Source: Labyrinthula sp. Ha (Eukaryota > Sar > Bigyra > Labyrinthulida > Labyrinthulaceae). Taken from it: a DNA stretch of 64,000 nucleotides. The stretch spans positions 1,674,001 to 1,738,000 of the forward strand of contig JAALGZ010000004.1 in assembly GCA_015227615.1 (NCBI GenBank), given 5' to 3'. Position 1 is the first letter of the stretch. The number at the start of each line of letters is the position of its first letter. This document shows positions 11,088-24,476 of this stretch, one piece after another. The notes beneath the pieces were generated by a model. That model was not told the DNA's origin, ran no database searches, and was given only the letters and a program-made list of their open reading frames with translations. Both the position numbers and the translations under genes were made by a program.

Positions 11088-12261
11088 ATGCCACAAAATA
11101 AGAAAGTGTTAGTAGTGGGTGGAGCTGGACAAGCTGGAAGTATTCATGTAAAAAACTTAATCAGCCTTGGTGCAACAGTTGCCTCATTTGATCTAGCTGA
11201 AAATCCAAGTATTTCCTTGTTTTGTTTCTAAGTATATAGACTGCGAGACCAACTTTAACGCAGCAGCAAGTTCATATTCTGAAGCTATTCGAAAAGGTTT
11301 TACAAAAATAATTGTTGCTTTGCCAGACCACATACTGTTTTCTAAAACAACAGAAGTTATAAATTCGACAAGTGAGGAAGCTCCAATTGAAGCCATATTA
11401 GTTGAAAAACCAGGAAGTTTGACTGCGAAAGATTTACAAGAATTGGTTGACTTGGCTCAGGAGAAACAAATACCTTTCTTCATCGATTATCAAAGGTATA
11501 CTTTTATATAATTGAATAACTCTTAGATCATTTGATCCTAGACTTGCTGAGCTTGGAATAACAGTGTCTGAAAAAGTAGAGTTTATGCATTACTTATTCT
11601 TTAGGCTAAAGCTGGGTTTGATCTAGAATATGTTTCTGTATACTCATGCGATAAGGCACAACCTCCTCAGGTAGCTATTTTGTCTATACTAATCTTAGGC
11701 TGCTCATCAAGCTCTGAACCAAGGATGTCATGACTATGCTATGCTATTGTTTATACTGAAGAATGTTGGGCTAAAAGTTACTGATCTATCAGCAAGAGGT
11801 GTTAGATGGGGAAGTTTAAATGATACTAGGTTTTTGAAAATTACAGGGGAAGCTTCGAAAGTTCAAGATGGGTTGAAGGAAACTACTTCTGGTACTGTGA
11901 GTTTGTTTGATGTACAAATGGGAAGAGTTTCAACTGCTGGTACTTTCACTGAGATGTATGTGAAGATGTCAAAATTTGATAAAGAAAAAAAGATGTATGT
12001 TCCATTTGAAGCTTCTCTGAAGTTTCCGGAAATTCCTGATCCCACTTCTTCATGGGCTGACACCTGGAGTTCAGCATTTGTATGTATACACTTTTATCTT
12101 AAATTTAGAAACTTGCAATGAAGAGTTTAATTGACTTTGGAGATCATCAAGTTGGAAAACCAAATGGAACCAAAAGTAAAGAGACTTGTTTAGTTCCAGC
12201 TAAGTTTGGTGTAGAAGTTCTTGAGTTTGCTGAACGTGCTTTGAATAATCTAAGAAATTAG
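11088..12261 (+). CDS. Gfo/Idh/MocA-family NAD(P)-dependent oxidoreductase, five tiny introns
   Basis: Exons 11088-11208, 11240-11495, 11527-11575, 11605-11670, 11699-12079 and 12109-12261 give 341 residues. The introns are 31, 31, 29, 28 and 29 nt, each GT...AG, and removing them restores one continuous family-like protein. The N-terminal Rossmann fold has KVLVVGGAGQAGS for nucleotide binding; the EKP motif (VEKPGSL) and FIDYQRSFDP follow as in inositol-2-dehydrogenase-like enzymes; GCHDYAMLL is at the position of the family's catalytic-His helix (IHDID). The second half is the beta-sheet Gfo/Idh/MocA C-terminal domain. Family members oxidise sugars, inositols or their derivatives; the substrate cannot be told here. 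Convergent with the hydrolase gene, 129 bases apart. Confidence 0.85.
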
Positions 12262-12390
12262 TTCTGGTCGGTAGTTCTAGAAGATAGAATAGTTTAATGT
12301 CAAGTTAAATATAAGTGTTTTTACGCAACCTTTGTTTGACCTCACTCTTCTACATCTGTAAACTCTTATCCCTGTTTGACTAACCACATC

Positions 12391-13836
12391 TCAATCCAGA
12401 CCCTTTTTTATAGCCTGGTACAAAGGTTCAAAAAATATTGGGGTAAGCACAATACTGTAATGTCCCAAAGTATTAAACAGAACTTTTCTCTTCTTCGGAA
12501 AGAAACAAGGTAAAGCTGATTTTGGTCTAACTAATAGATCTATATACCCAGAAAAGCACATATATTTAGACTTTTCTTGTGAGGAGTTTAAACTGGTCCT
12601 TAATTCATATAAAAAGTCTTTTGTAGCTTTAAGGTCTTTAATCAGAGGATTAAGCTCTGATTCTCTCTCTGCTATCCATTCGTATTCCAGCAACCAGACT
12701 CCAAGCAAGGGTGCTGAAACTGTAATGACCGACTTTATACTCATCTCTTCTTTCAAAGCAAAAAACTCATTTATATATGCACTAATTACCCCTCCTAATG
12801 AATGACCAACTAAAATAAACTCTGTATCAGGTATAGATATATCGAATGCAGTACACTGGGCTTTTATTTGGTCCATGCAGGTATTCACCAAAGACAATGC
12901 AGAATTCTGATCTGGTGCATATTGTGAGAGGTTATTTCCTAATACATAATTCACAGCTATACACATGAAATCATCACTCACTTCAGGATCTGAAGCTATT
13001 CTAGTTTCCAAGAATTGATTAAACGCAAGAAAGTTCACTTCGTTTACTCTGTTGCCATGAATAAATACCACAACAGTTTTAGGAGCTTTTGATTCTTTGT
13101 CTTCTCGAGACCACCTGAAAAAATCTTCACCATGAAGAATAAGTTTTCCTGTTAAAGAAACCAAGGACCTGAATGAAGTGAGTAAAGACAACTCGCTTGA
13201 GAGAGTTACAAAAAGACCGAAAATTTTAGAAATAGGGGTTGGGCAGTATACCTTGTTGCAGAGTTTGGAGTACTGGACTTGAAGTAGTAGCATACAATAC
13301 TTCACACCAGGAGGAATATACTTCTTGCCCAAAAGCAAAGAAAACCCGAGCTGCTTTGGGTAGAAGATCCAGAAGATATAGCCCAAACCAGCCTTTAGAC
13401 CAACAACCAATGCCATTTCCACACTCGGGGAAATCCCAAAGTTCAAGAGTGCGTACAAATCACTGTGAACTAGAGAAAACATGAACAAAGGAACCGCAAC
13501 ACACAAATTTTCAGCTGGAAAAAAGGATGCAAAGAGGTTCATCCACAACAAAAGTACTGAAACACCAGTTAGGCCACCTAAAGGGCCCAACGTTGGCACT
13601 ATTCCGATGGCCACTACTCCAACAACAAAGCATATAACAGTTTGAACTAGAACAGACTCAACTACCGTTTCCTGCCAGATAACACTTAGTTCCATGTTTT
13701 TTTCCTTTTCTTTCATTCCCAGTTCTTCTAAACGGATAGGCTTTGGTTCAACTTGATTTGACAGGAAGAATTTTTTCAAAATAACGGATACAAAACTTGT
13801 GATTATGCTGCTCATGGTTCTCCAAAAGTGTGTCAC
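12391..13836 (-). CDS. Membrane-anchored alpha/beta hydrolase (lipase/esterase-like)
   Basis: 481 residues, single exon. Residues about 55-165 hold three or four hydrophobic segments likely to cross the membrane. From about residue 250 an alpha/beta hydrolase fold follows: VVVFIHGN (HG oxyanion motif, 260), GHSLGG nucleophile elbow with Ser346, an acid candidate in SGYIDLLV (Asp about 433) and His459 in NTLGHYS. The order Ser-Asp-His matches the catalytic triad. Similar layouts occur in DUF676/PGAP1-type lipases and other serine esterases, but I cannot assign a specific family or substrate. Basic Lys-rich stretches flank the first membrane segment. Convergent with the Gfo/Idh/MocA gene. Confidence 0.8.
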   Translation of the reverse strand: MTHFWRTMSSIITSFVSVILKKFFLSNQVEPKPIRLEELGMKEKEKNMELSVIWQETVVESVLVQTVICFVVGVVAIGIVPTLGPLGGLTGVSVLLLWMNLFASFFPAENLCVAVPLFMFSLVHSDLYALLNFGISPSVEMALVVGLKAGLGYIFWIFYPKQLGFSLLLGKKYIPPGVKYCMLLLQVQYSKLCNKVYCPTPISKIFGLFVTLSSELSLLTSFRSLVSLTGKLILHGEDFFRWSREDKESKAPKTVVVFIHGNRVNEVNFLAFNQFLETRIASDPEVSDDFMCIAVNYVLGNNLSQYAPDQNSALSLVNTCMDQIKAQCTAFDISIPDTEFILVGHSLGGVISAYINEFFALKEEMSIKSVITVSAPLLGVWLLEYEWIAERESELNPLIKDLKATKDFLYELRTSLNSSQEKSKYMCFSGYIDLLVRPKSALPCFFPKKRKVLFNTLGHYSIVLTPIFFEPLYQAIKKGLD

Positions 13837-16074
13837 TTTTAATAAAAAAATGTTTGTTGCGACCCTGGGCGTGGAACTACCATTAACCTCTTCTTGTAGG
13901 AGAAGAATTTACTGTATGCCTGTTTTTTATGTGAGGCCACGGTTGTAGGGATATTTCAGTTTACTTCCGAACTTTTCCGGGCTCTAGGTGCGATTAACTA
14001 TCTCCTCATCAGTATTGTAATTCTCTTCCAATACGAATTACAATACTTTGAATAGAATTATAATGTAAAACTATGAGTAGTATAAAAACCATATCATTCA
14101 AAATAAAGGATAAATAGTCAAATGAAATTTATAATAATAGTGACACAAATCGAAACTATCCAATTATAAGATTTCTTACAATACGGATGCCTGGTAGTCC
14201 GGGCATATGAAATATTTTTTTTAACCCTACCTTCTCATAAATATATATTCACGACAACTTGTTTACAAAAAAAAAATTATTTTCATCGAATAAATAATAA
14301 CGACTGAACTTTTTATTAAAGTTAACAAATAATAATAGTATAATACAATACATAACTCACATATAAAAGGTTGTTTTTATTTTATTTAGGCGATGACAGA
14401 GAACCAACTGGCATCAACTGCCCAACATATAATATTATAAATTTTACATATATGTTATCTTAATTATCCTTCCAAATAAGAACGATTGACGAAAAGTTCT
14501 AAAAGCTTTGTCATAACAGATGAGGATCTAGTTTTGGTTATTGTTAGTATAGATAAAATTTTGATATATATCTTTGAGTAACAATGTTTAGACGATCAAA
14601 ACGTCCTTTACAACTAACTCATCCAGTTTGTGAAACTAGGTTTCACCCTATAACTTTTTGAATATTGACATCAAGAGTTCCTATGAAATCCTTTAAGTTT
14701 TAGCAGCAATACTTCATTGGTGTTACACTATACTATGACGGAAGTAGCACTTTCTTGCCAAGTAAGCAATTTGCTATATATAATTAAAGCTCTCCCAGGG
14801 TAAGGCCTACTATGTTGTTATGAGTCCCTTGTATGGATGGGAGTTGTTGAATCAGATTATTTTTGAAGATCTGTAAATGAACGCCAAATTGTTTAGGTAG
14901 TCTGTTTTATTGTAAGAATTTTGAAGGAAAATAGTTTCCAGGACTGATAACCTACCTGAGGGTTGACACTAATGGTGCGGATTTAGAAAAAGTACCATGA
15001 AGTTTTAGACTTCCTCAATCTTAAATCCCATTAAGCAATAATTCTTTTTTTCGCAACCCAAAACCTCCTCAAATATTAGTAGATATTTTTAGAGATACAG
15101 TAAGACACGGGTGGAACCTCCTTCGTATCATTCTTTCAGAATTGACAAGTTTATGGTTTCACGGAATTGCATCGTAAACAAGAGCAACGGAAACTATTCA
15201 AGTTACAAGCTTGATAGCATACACTATGCTTGTGCAACTTTATTTATACATTCTGGATGAAGGTTAATAAGTAATAAAATTAGTTTTTGCTAAATAATAA
15301 TAGCTAGACTGGGCATATTTGCAACAAAATCATCCTAACCTCACTTAAAACTTACTTAATCTTAATAAAGCACGTATAGTAAACATTCCTCTCGTAAAAT
15401 TTCTGTTGAACTCTCAACTTACGCAAGCTCACCCGCAGTCACTGGAAAGTGCCTGGAGAAACTAATCGTTTGAAGAGTTTTTTAAGAACCCCGAAAAAAA
15501 TTACACTGAGACTTGACCCTACATTCTAAATAAAAATAATCATCTTCGTAAGCATAATAAATAATTATCTTTTCTTTAGCATGCCTTTTAATAATTCATG
15601 AAAGGAGGTCTCTTTAAAAAAATTGGTACCTATGACTCGTCTTCAGCCTGGGTCAAAATGATGCTATTGTGTTTGCGTCGTATGGAATCAGGGAATATCT
15701 AAAAATAATTTTGATAATCTAGTGCTTGAATGGTTCTTGGATTTTTCTTCTCGGCTTAAAGTTTTGTAACACTTAAATTATGGAATATTTTTGGGTTTCT
15801 CAATATTTTTTAAAGAACTAATGTTGTTTAAAAGGGAAATGCTGTCATCTAATGTGGATCACTCTACTATACTGAAAGATTTAACTAATAACTGACTTCA
15901 GTTTGCTGCACTGTACAGATTTTTTTTGGCCAGTAATATGAAGTGAAACCTTAAGCCAACAGTAGCAAAAGTAATGTGCTTAGTTGGATTTGCACTCTTT
16001 TTCTAACAGAACTAGCACTTTAAACCAATGAAATTGCTTGAACTAATTCCAACAGCAAGCATGGAGTACTAGAC

Positions 16075-16230
16075 ATGAAGGTGAAAATGTGTGATATATT
16101 TGTGGTTTACAGTAAGTCCACCGAAAATATAAATTACATTAAAGCATCTATTTCGCGAAAGGATAACTTCAATTCCGGGACTGTATAAGCACATAGTTCT
16201 TTAAGAGTGATAAGTCATTTGCTATGGATC
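16075..16230 (+). mobile_element. Possible fossil of a Ty3/gypsy-like reverse transcriptase segment
   Basis: A short + strand stretch resembles the region around the active-site strand and following helix of LTR-retrotransposon reverse transcriptase (a VYSKS-type motif after a CDIFV strand). The copy is broken, isolated and old; no LTRs were seen. Confidence 0.25.
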
Positions 16231-19200
16231 TTGTGCCTAGTGAAAAGAATATTTCTGTTTGATATTAACTCAAAAGATGAATATTGTGCTAGTTAATGTT
16301 GAATTAAAAATTCAGGCGTTCAAAGAATGTTTTAAAATAATTTAACCAGGCTTCAGTGCAAATGAACTGCGTTGCTGTATTGAGTTTGAGCTTGTGTGAA
16401 ACTGATATTAATATTAGCTTTGAAACATTCTCAGATCTTAATTAATGGTTATCCTCAGCTATTAATCACATCTCACCGTTTCTCATTTAGTGGGCTGTAG
16501 TTAGAAAAGAACTATGACCAACATTGGTAAGATCAATACATTCATCAAAGACTATATGATTCCAAGTTTTGACAAACATTATATTGGGATTAGCATTTGA
16601 CAAAGAGAGTTTGAACATACTGGCTAGTAGAGTCATATGAGCAGTTACTATACCTATTTCATTTTAGGAAGAATATGTTGTGGGTTTAGGATTTATTTAT
16701 TTAAGACCGAACAGAACACGATATAAGGCCATGGTTTCTTACCAAGAATACTCCATAAGAAGCACCCAAAACCCAAATACTGAAATAAACCAAAAATTGT
16801 GCTAATTTCATAGCTATCTGCTACTGAACATGAGAAGACAGTGCACATGAGGTGATATATTCTATTTATCGTCTAATTCAAGGTAACCTAAGCTCTATAA
16901 GCTTGTTTAATAACCTTAGGTGCCTTTCCGGTTCCATATACCTGGTTCGTTCAATCTTTTATAAAAGACCAGTAATAATTGTCACGACAAAATAATACAA
17001 ATAATGATAAATGTAACATGCTATTAATCCCAGCACATTGGGAAAGAAAAATTTTTATAAGTAAAATTTTTACTAGCTGCACCTAAGATCTTCTGTAAAA
17101 CAATTATAAAGAATAATCTCTCAACTAAGAGTTAGATAAATGCTCCTTTAAGCCTGAAGTTTTTTCATCGATAATACCTTTAATGTAGACATGATTTCTT
17201 ATTTAATAAAAGCACGAGGTTAAATTATGCAACCTTCTTTGAGATTCCCTCTCTGCATACATTATGACTTAGTTTGTGAACTCTAGCACCATTTTTTGCA
17301 GTGCGATTATTGTCATAGAGGCTTTATTTCGCAACTTGGTTCCTAGAAGCTTCGAATTATATGAAAGCTGTTTCTGAAACCAACATGACTAAAGATCTAT
17401 ACGAATGTATCAAACTGTGCATATTCTAAATTGGCTTGCAGTAACTTTTGTACTTTAGTCTTTTTAAATTGTATATGGTGCAAAATATTCTTCGTTCTTT
17501 TGTTATTATAGAAGAGATGAAATACGCTCATTCTTGTATGAGACTAACTTAACAACTAAAATCTATAAGATCGAGGAATTATCAGGGCTGTTTCCCTCTC
17601 ACAACGAATGGGCAGGAAAAACAATCATAAGTTTCTGTTAATTTCAGTAGATATATGTAATATGGTATTTTTCCAGCAGCAAAAGCCCCATTTGGAATTA
17701 TATCGCTAATTCACTTTTATTTTGCCTTTGAGCTATATGTGAACAAAACATTTTTTGCATGATACCTTCTTTCTTTGGAAAATGCCAATAATTTGAAACT
17801 CTTCTATGATACTCCACCAAGATGACATTTTATCTTCTCTGAAGAAATGGATTTACCACGCATTCTTGAAAATAAAAGAAGTTAATAACTTCTACTGATT
17901 TTAGTTCTAATCTTTGAAAAAGTTACATGCAGGATTGCCAAGCTATTGCAGCTCATATACCTCTTCTCCACTTACATTGTCCTTCCAGTATTACATATCT
18001 ATGCTTAGGCAACTATGGTAGTCTTAAAGAAATGTCACATATGAAAAAAGCCTGACACAGCAGTTAGATCTAAGAAAAGTAGCAAAGGGCTTAAACTAAA
18101 TGGTTACATCAGCATTTCATGCTGTTTTCAGTAAAAATATTTTTGGCTGAAGTATATAGATCTAGAACCCCATACATACCTTCGCACATTTATTCACTGG
18201 TATTTTCACCAACAACAATGACATATGATCTTACGCTAACACTTCTTCATATACGCCATTAATCATAAAAAGGCCAAGCCGAAATACGCACTAGAGCTTT
18301 TAATCTCTTGACCAACCATATTTTCCCAGAGAAAGTTTCTTTGAACATAGTACTCTAAATTTTCTGTCAAGCGGAGTTCCGAAGGTAAAAAAAAGTAGAC
18401 TATAAGTGTGACTATCAGGCTTAAAATGTAAACTTTAACATTTCTTGTGAAGAAATACTTACTCTAAGGTAACTCGTATCAAATGCTTTCATTATCTTAA
18501 GTGATTATTTACCGCGTCATACTTGCTTTGATACAGCCTATAGCACTCAAATAACTTAATGTACTGTTCCATTAAAGTCGAGATTAAATTGGGTAATATT
18601 ATTTTGATTTATCTTTTTAAACCTTGTATTTCTATTTATGACTATTTGCACGCTGTTCTTGCGATATTATATTATAGAACTATATTTTTCATCCCCGGAC
18701 AGAAAAGGTGGCTCGTGTTTATAACACTTCCTTTCACTAATTTATGATGCTTGTGACATCTCTCTAAAGAACCTATCAGGGAATCAAATATGATAACCCT
18801 GTCTTACCCAGGAGCAATAGTATATTTAAAGTAAAAATTAAGGATTTAGCTCCAAAAATTTCTTACGTGAGTCCAATATACCAATACTGGTATAATGGTT
18901 AAGATTATTGTTGGGAAAAAATTCAAGAATAAAGCCACAATTAAGCGGATAGATATGATGATGGTCTATTTCTTCAAATTTAAAAATAATGTAAGATTTA
19001 TGTCAAGGAATGATATGAGGACGAACCGTACTTCTATCATGATGATTTCACCTTCTTTTTAGTACATCTGGTTTAAAATATTTCGCAAAACTTATTCTAA
19101 CGAATTTAATGTATTTAATACTGCTTATATGGGTCGTCTAGCTATAGTTTTGCTACCCAAACCGTAACAAACCTATAGGATTAAATTGAATTTAGGACTG

Positions 19201-22200
19201 CTTGACCAGGTGGAAGTCTCATGATTGGTTATCATAGTAGATTAGGATTTACGCTTTTAAAACAAGAAACTTACCTTCAACATATGTATTATATACAGTA
19301 ATATTTCACCCATATTTTTATTTTTTCATATTAAATACTCCCATTCAAAAGATTCATTGTCTGTTTAACCTAATTTCGGACTTTATACAATTTCTCCTAC
19401 AATCCAAAAATAAAATTTTTGCCAAAAAATATTGGTCTCAAGTAATAAAAACAATAAGAATAGTATCTAAATAGTATAATTTTAATTATAGTGTCAGTAA
19501 GAACATTAAAATGAAAATAAATTCCTTTCTATATTTTGTTGAAGGTTCGACCGATTTCCATTATACACAAAATTTATTGCAAAATTCATCTAGAAAGGAA
19601 TTATAATTCACATGCAGAATTCATTTACATAAATAAAATGAGATCAATTAATCGGTATTTACATATAGAGTTATAGAAGAGTCATAATCTTGCGGAAGTA
19701 ACTATAAATAACAAATTCAACCCCAATAAATGTTTTTCTAATGTAAGTTTTATTCATCAAAGTAAAGGATTGTATTATGTCCTAATATTCCACCTTGAAT
19801 ATAAAAAGAGTATAGCTACATATGCTTAAGAGCTCAAGTCAGTTAATTTGCCATAATGCAGTATGTTTACACCAAAATATATGGCTGTAGAGTTCAGCAT
19901 ATCACAGTTACAGCATAAAAATAGGGCATTATGCAGTGGATATTGAGAATGCAGAGAAAAAGGCAATAATGAATTGGTTAATAAGCTTAGATATATAATT
20001 CTATGAACTAACACGTATATCCACTAGTTTGAAATCCTACGAAAAAAATAGTATGTACGTTGTTAATTTCCAATTATTTTTTTGTCTTTGAGGTATCTGG
20101 TTTATCGCGTGTGCTCATGAATATTGCTTCTTTTTTCACATACAATAAACACACTCAACCAAAGTAAAATAATTTAACGACATTTACCATATTACAGGAA
20201 GTTACAGTATTAAACACCGCATTTATCCATTTTTGTAGCCATCTGCACCCAAGCTGTCCTTGATTGAAAACCAGATCTAATACTGCGATACGTTGCTTAA
20301 TTACCTCAAAGCATTTATTTAAAATCTTAACAGGTGTAAATAACCGTATTGGACTGAAAATTTAATGTCTTCAAAAATAACATACACATTACTTTCTCAA
20401 ACACCTGGCATAGTTGAAAATACGGCTTCTAAATGTAAGTCTGAAAAAATATATTTTGTTGTAGGATGAGCAATTGCAAATTCAACTTGGTTTTTATTAG
20501 CACGAGATTTTTGTAATGTTATCAACAAAAATTTACATCTCACAGACCCTTCCAAAACCAAAAAATCAGAATTGTTTGGTTCTTAGAGGTAACCACGTGA
20601 TTCTTTCATAGACCCTGTAGGCAGTGAACCCCATTGGTATGAACATGTTCATGTATTGTGCAGATTAGAAATGCTAATTCAGAGCTATCATCGGTTTCAA
20701 AAAATTATTTATTCTCAATTAGATATGTATTTGGGGAGACCAAACTTATACCCTTTTGACATTAACTTTAGCAACTAGTACGGTTTTCACTCGTACATAG
20801 ACCATTTAATATGAAATTGTAAAGCTATCCTTGTGCTCCAAGTCCTAGTGAGATCTAAAACTGAGAAATATAAGATTAATCCATGAATTTAATCAAAATA
20901 TATTAACCGATAATTGTAACCATCCATACATCGAGTTTATTTTTTGGCATGTATTTTTATTTTAAGCATCTTGACTCGATATCGGTTATTTTATTCTGTG
21001 TCTTAGGCATAAGCACCACAGACTTTTAAGCCAGTATTACGTTTAAATTATACTTAGTATATAACGGGATTAAGATGTGCAAAATAATAATCCCTAATAA
21101 ATGTATGTTAAAGCTGATTGTTTTCCGACAGGTTGGTCATATTTTTGGATTTATGGTAACTAGTATAATATCCAGGAAAACAAAGAGAATACTAAATGAT
21201 ATACTAAGATAAGCCTACGGATATTTACTAAGCAGTAAAATGTAGTTTATGAAGAGTGCTTAACTAGGAAAAGGTTAAAATAAAAGCAAAGATTATTCAA
21301 AATGACATTCATATGTTGCCGATTATCAAAGAAAACCCTTTCCATACATTTACCTATAATATGTTACCACACTAGATATCTATAAAGAGCTGACTCTCCT
21401 TAATAACTCGTTTCATAATTTACTGCATGATTTAAAGGCTAAATATTTGGAAATATGTCCATCATATTAAAAGAAAGAAAGTAAGAAACTATGAATAAAA
21501 AAGTCAAAACCTTTAAATGTACGAGTATTATTTGGGCGATCTTCCTTAAGCTCAACTTATATTAACTCATGTGGCACTGATGTCAGAAAAATGTTTGTTT
21601 TCATTTATGAAAACATTATACAATTACAACACCGCTAGACTATTTCATACAAAGCTCAATGAGAAGTATAGTGATTTTTAGGGATCAGCTGTAGCATGCT
21701 GCGTCCTTCATTGTTTAGCGCGCTATTAATCCTAAATCATTGTTAATTTAGCTTCCTAACATATACTCACAATTTTTCTTTAGTGCAGTTTATAAAAAAA
21801 ATACACTTCAAGCTTCGCTATGCTTACTTTGTTTCTCTGTTTCAAACGTATACAAGAGTATGTTTCTTAGATGATTTTCCTCTACGAAACGCAAAGGTTA
21901 CGTCTAGAAATAAAATTTATGTCAGTCATCTGTGCTCTAGATCTAAGCATCATATTTCAATCTAGCTGTTTATTATACGTACAGCAGTTTAAATTAATTC
22001 TTAGGGTACCAATCAAGTAGATAGCAAATATGTACATATATTCATACATTCCGCATATGTTTATATTCAGTATCAAAATGTATTACAGGGTAGTGGATTC
22101 AGTTTTTTTGAAGTTTGTTTTTTATTAAGATAGTGGCTTAAGATTAATAAATAATTGTTTTCAAGAATTTTGCACCTATTGAAATTAGAAGTGTATCCCT

Positions 22201-24326
22201 CTCATACTTAAAGTTGAAGTCTCTTACGCAAACTAGACTAGAACTTCATAGCATTGGAAAGATACTCTTAATAGGGACGTATGTAATGTTTCCGGGTACT
22301 AAAGCTTATTTAAAAATATTTGAATAAGAAAACAATGAAATAATTTAAAACGACACTCAGTATCAAGACTGAATAACCTTTTTCTAAGTTAACCATTAGA
22401 AAATAATACGAGTGTATTAACTATACTTCCAGAATAGATATGTCGGAAGAAGATTTTTTTTACTATATGGCAGTCTTTCACAGTTTCTCAGTTACTTGAA
22501 AAATGAATTTTTCTCGTTGATGGTATTATACTGGAACCAACGAATAAACGTCCAGTTTCAACTTTCAACAATCAAATATATAAATAACCCCGCCTAATTA
22601 AATCTCATTGGCTTAAGAAAACAAAAAGCATTGCACTTTTGCCTAGAAACAAAATAAGAAATCACATAAATAGGTAATCATAAATTATTGGTGTCTAAAA
22701 CTTTGGAGCCGATTACCGCAGAAATCATAGATAGCAAAATATACACTTTAGCTCTTGAATTAAGATGTATGGATTTAATTTAATATGTTTAACCACAAAT
22801 TTTAAAAGGTATATTTTATGAAATCAAGGAAGTGTAAATTAAAGATGGTTACAAATACGTTTCAGTATCATATGTATTATTTTCTCTTGAGAAGAATTTT
22901 AAAGCACAGAAACAAAATAAGCAACATTTACCGTAGCATTCGTTACTCTTGAGAACCCACAGAAAGAACAATATCATAATAGACGTATTATGTCCAAATG
23001 GAAATCATTTTGACCTAGCTGCAATCAGAAAAAAATGAACTTTCTGTCAGATAATAGATCCTTAAGGCATAATACTTTCAACATCACATCAATTTTTTAA
23101 AAGCTTAGCGAAACTAGTAAGCAACTGTTGACGTTAATGGAAATGCAATGGTATTTAAGAGCTAGAGAGTATAAGAACAGTGAATGAACGTAGCAGTTCC
23201 TGGCATTGCCTTACCTTGGTAATTAAAAGGCTCGAATAGAGAGTATAAATGTAATCTACCTCTTAAGTTGCGTAGAAAATAAATAAAATGATAGCAATAT
23301 TTCAAAATTTAAAGAAGAGCCACAAAATTTTAGTATAGCATAAATAGTGTGGTTATAACTACGGAAAGTAGAAAAAAAGGGCCAAACTGTTTCTTCTATT
23401 TATTAAATATAGAAACACAATTAAATTTTATGTAGTTTACTAAAAATGCTTGACTTTGATTTCTGTATTGCCTGTCACTACTTAACTATTCAGATTATGA
23501 AACCGATCATGATTATATTTGTGAGCAAAATATGGGACCAGCATACTTTAAGCCTGAGCCATATGCTTAAATTCCCCTGAATCGTCACCTAGAATTAATT
23601 CTAATTGCTTCATTAATTGCCATCTAGCTGATGAAGACTAAGATAGTTCAGATGAAGTCTCTGACGGGACAAGCAGAAATGAAGCTTGTAAGATACTTGA
23701 GGAAATATGTCTTAGAATGCATAACCACTTAGATAATTAATAATTTTACTTTATAGATATTTTAAAGCTTATCGGATCCTTGAACTGTTTTCTCATATGC
23801 CTATAGTCGTTTAACTAATCTACTTAAGGGCATTTATTTAAACTGATAACCTTTTTTAATATGCTTTATCCTTTTAAGGTTTCATTTCCATCGAAAGTAC
23901 ATAAAATGCACTTGAATGCACATGCTGGAATTAAAAAGGTTGGGTTTTCCCTGTAGACAACTTAAACTCTACGACTATATGGAACGTGAACTCTTGCATT
24001 ATTGTTCATTTAACTTATAAATTGCAATTTCCTGATATAACACTACGTTACTTAGTTACTTAAATAACCACTTATTATATATTAAATAAAATATAGATAA
24101 CTACATGATACTCAGGTAGCCTCCTATACATTGCATAGCTGTTTTGAACTAAATGCAAATTAAAGAACTCTAATTATTACATCTTTAGTGAGAGCTGTGC
24201 ATGGTATCTACGATGTACCATTCGAATGCCGTCTTCTTCGGGAATACGAAGAAAGCTTGCACCTATGAAAAGCAGTTATTCATTGTAGCTAACATTGATA
24301 CCTATTATATTGATTCAATGAATTAG

Positions 24327-24331
24327 AAAAA
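24327..24331 (-). terminator. Pol III terminator of tRNA-Asp
   Basis: On the minus strand a run of five T follows the tRNA by 10 bases, the normal RNA polymerase III stop signal. Confidence 0.6.
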
Positions 24332-24341
24332 GATACTTTTA

Positions 24342-24413
24342 TTCCTCGGCCGGGAATTGAACCCGGGTCATCCGCGTGACAGGCGGATATACTAACCACT
24401 ATACTACCGAGGA
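24342..24413 (-). tRNA. tRNA-Asp (GTC)
   Basis: Complete cloverleaf on the minus strand: acceptor TCCTCGG/CCGAGGA (7 of 7 pairs), D arm GTATAGTGGTTAGTAT, anticodon arm TCCGC-CTGTCAC-GCGGA with anticodon GTC, variable TGAC, T arm CCGGG-TTCAATT-CCCGG. No intron. The base after the acceptor (discriminator 73) is A, whereas tRNA-Asp normally carries G73. It lies 63 bases upstream of the divergent XPG gene. Confidence 0.95.
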
Positions 24414-24476
24414 TACATATAAATACTAGGTTTATAAAGGTAAGGAGCGAAACAATCCTAAGACAATCCTTAAGCT

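Larger units (their letters stand above)
13837..24341. other. 10.5-kb gene desert
   Basis: No supportable host gene in 10.5 kb. The open frames are 60-63 codons without motifs, as chance predicts. One retroelement-like fragment is listed at 16075-16230. I saw no tandem repeat, snRNA, 5S rRNA or further tRNA by eye. The contrast with the tight gene clusters on either side is strong. Confidence 0.6.

Noticed and set aside
14200-14360. AT-rich stretch with A and T runs as a possible replication origin
   Set aside because: The composition is ordinary for this window; no defined element is visible.
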